Shown here: positions 41,591 to 41,799 of the stretch, piece after piece
Numbering within the stretch: the stretch's first letter is position 1
Layout: every line of letters begins with the position of its first letter
Assembly: GCF_013870515.1 (NCBI RefSeq)
Contig: NZ_JACBXA010000028.1
Coordinates: forward strand, 1-41,799
Direction of reading: 5' to 3'
DNA length: 41,799 bases
Source: Streptomyces albidus (ex Kaewkla and Franco 2022)
Lineage (GTDB): Bacteria; Actinomycetota; Actinomycetes; Streptomycetales; Streptomycetaceae
Notes under the pieces: generated by a model
What the model was told of the DNA's origin: nothing
What the model saw: the letters and a program-made list of their open reading frames with translations, nothing else
Databases searched by the model: none
Made by a program: the position numbers and the translations under genes

Positions 41591-41799
41591 GTGCTTTCGA
41601 AGCGCAGAGACCGAAGGGACCCGCTCACGGTCCTTCATCTGGCACAGCCGGTGGAAGGCGGGGTGGCGAGGGTCGTGACCGATCTGGTCGGGGCCCAGAC
41701 GCGAGAAGGCGTGAGAGTCGTCGTGGCCTGTCCGGAGGGCGGCAGCCTCTCCCGGCAGGCCGCGGCGGCGGGCGCGGAGGTCGACGACTCCCTGCACGA
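41591..41799 (+). CDS. Glycosyltransferase family 4-like protein (N-terminus, cut by window edge)
   Basis: The visible 69 residues read VLSKRRDRRDPLTVLHLAQP and then PVEGGVARVVTDLVGAQTR and RVVVACPEGGSLSRQAAAAGAEV. The pattern 'hydrophobic strand, Gly-Gly-Val-Ala-Arg-Val-Val, then VVVACPEGG' is the start of a GT4 N-terminal Rossmann domain. GTG at 41591 has GAGGAG eight bases upstream. The gene continues beyond the right edge. Family 4 glycosyltransferases build exopolysaccharide or surface glycans. Confidence 0.75.
   Translation, partial: MLSKRRDRRDPLTVLHLAQPVEGGVARVVTDLVGAQTREGVRVVVACPEGGSLSRQAAAAGAEVDDSLH

Overview
The window is high-GC (about 70%), with GTG starts common, purine-rich ribosome sites, leaderless-looking genes and many perfect hairpin terminators. 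Gene content points to a Streptomyces or close relative: futalosine menaquinone genes next to the nuo operon, a SapA-like spore-associated protein, DUF4229, an NlpC/P60 hydrolase and a 67-residue cold-shock protein. Gene order resembles what I recall of the S. coelicolor core chromosome between the nuo operon and mqnA/csp, interrupted by accessory blocks. All identifications come from reading translations and motifs; no search was run.

Region 1 (1-5.4 kb): the head of a respiratory complex I operon, nuoABCDE, reads leftward, with translationally coupled junctions and nuoE cut by the window edge. The 890-base upstream region holds an almost perfect Rex (NADH/NAD+ sensor) operator and a Crp-type site, and then a divergent secreted NlpC/P60 cell-wall hydrolase. 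Region 2 (5.4-12 kb): menaquinone biosynthesis, all leftward: mqnA, a transmembrane Ser/Thr kinase, mqnC, menG and a geranylgeranyl-reductase-type flavoenzyme. A roughly 197-base MITE-like element ends exactly at the menG stop codon. Complex I reduces the quinone made here, so the two regions are functionally linked.

Region 3 (12-14.2 kb): cold-shock protein with a structured 5' UTR, a zinc-ribbon membrane protein with an extracytoplasmic domain, and a SapA-like secreted protein. Region 4 (14.3-20.4 kb): an XRE-TetR hybrid regulator heads a carnitine degradation operon (cdhC-cdhA-cdhB: dehydrocarnitine cleavage, carnitine dehydrogenase, betainyl-CoA thioesterase). It is followed by a leaderless 25-codon Cys-containing leader peptide before a TauD-type dioxygenase, and by a secreted lipase behind a palindromic operator. 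Region 5 (20.4-27.3 kb): a fatty-acid block with an ASCH protein, a long-chain acyl-CoA ligase and a thiolase, divergent from a two-domain ketoacyl reductase and a MaoC dehydratase, with a convergent TetR gene. Thiolase, reductase and dehydratase match the fadA2-fabG4-htdX arrangement of mycobacteria, and a 26-base palindrome lies between the divergent genes.

Region 6 (27.3-31.7 kb): membrane transport (GntP permease, TMEM175-like channel, MIP channel) and a small membrane protein. Region 7 (31.8-37.6 kb) is accessory: a frameshifted GNAT gene, a three-gene sigma-factor module with somewhat lower GC, a PadR/membrane-protein cassette bracketed by 50-base direct repeats, and an unusual protein with possible ADP-ribosyltransferase-like and HEAT-like parts. 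Region 8 (37.7-41.8 kb): a dicarboxylate/amino-acid symporter, DUF4229 protein, GNAT acetyltransferase, secreted DUF3344-like protein and the start of a glycosyltransferase. I saw no tRNA, rRNA, CRISPR array, intact insertion sequence or replication origin.
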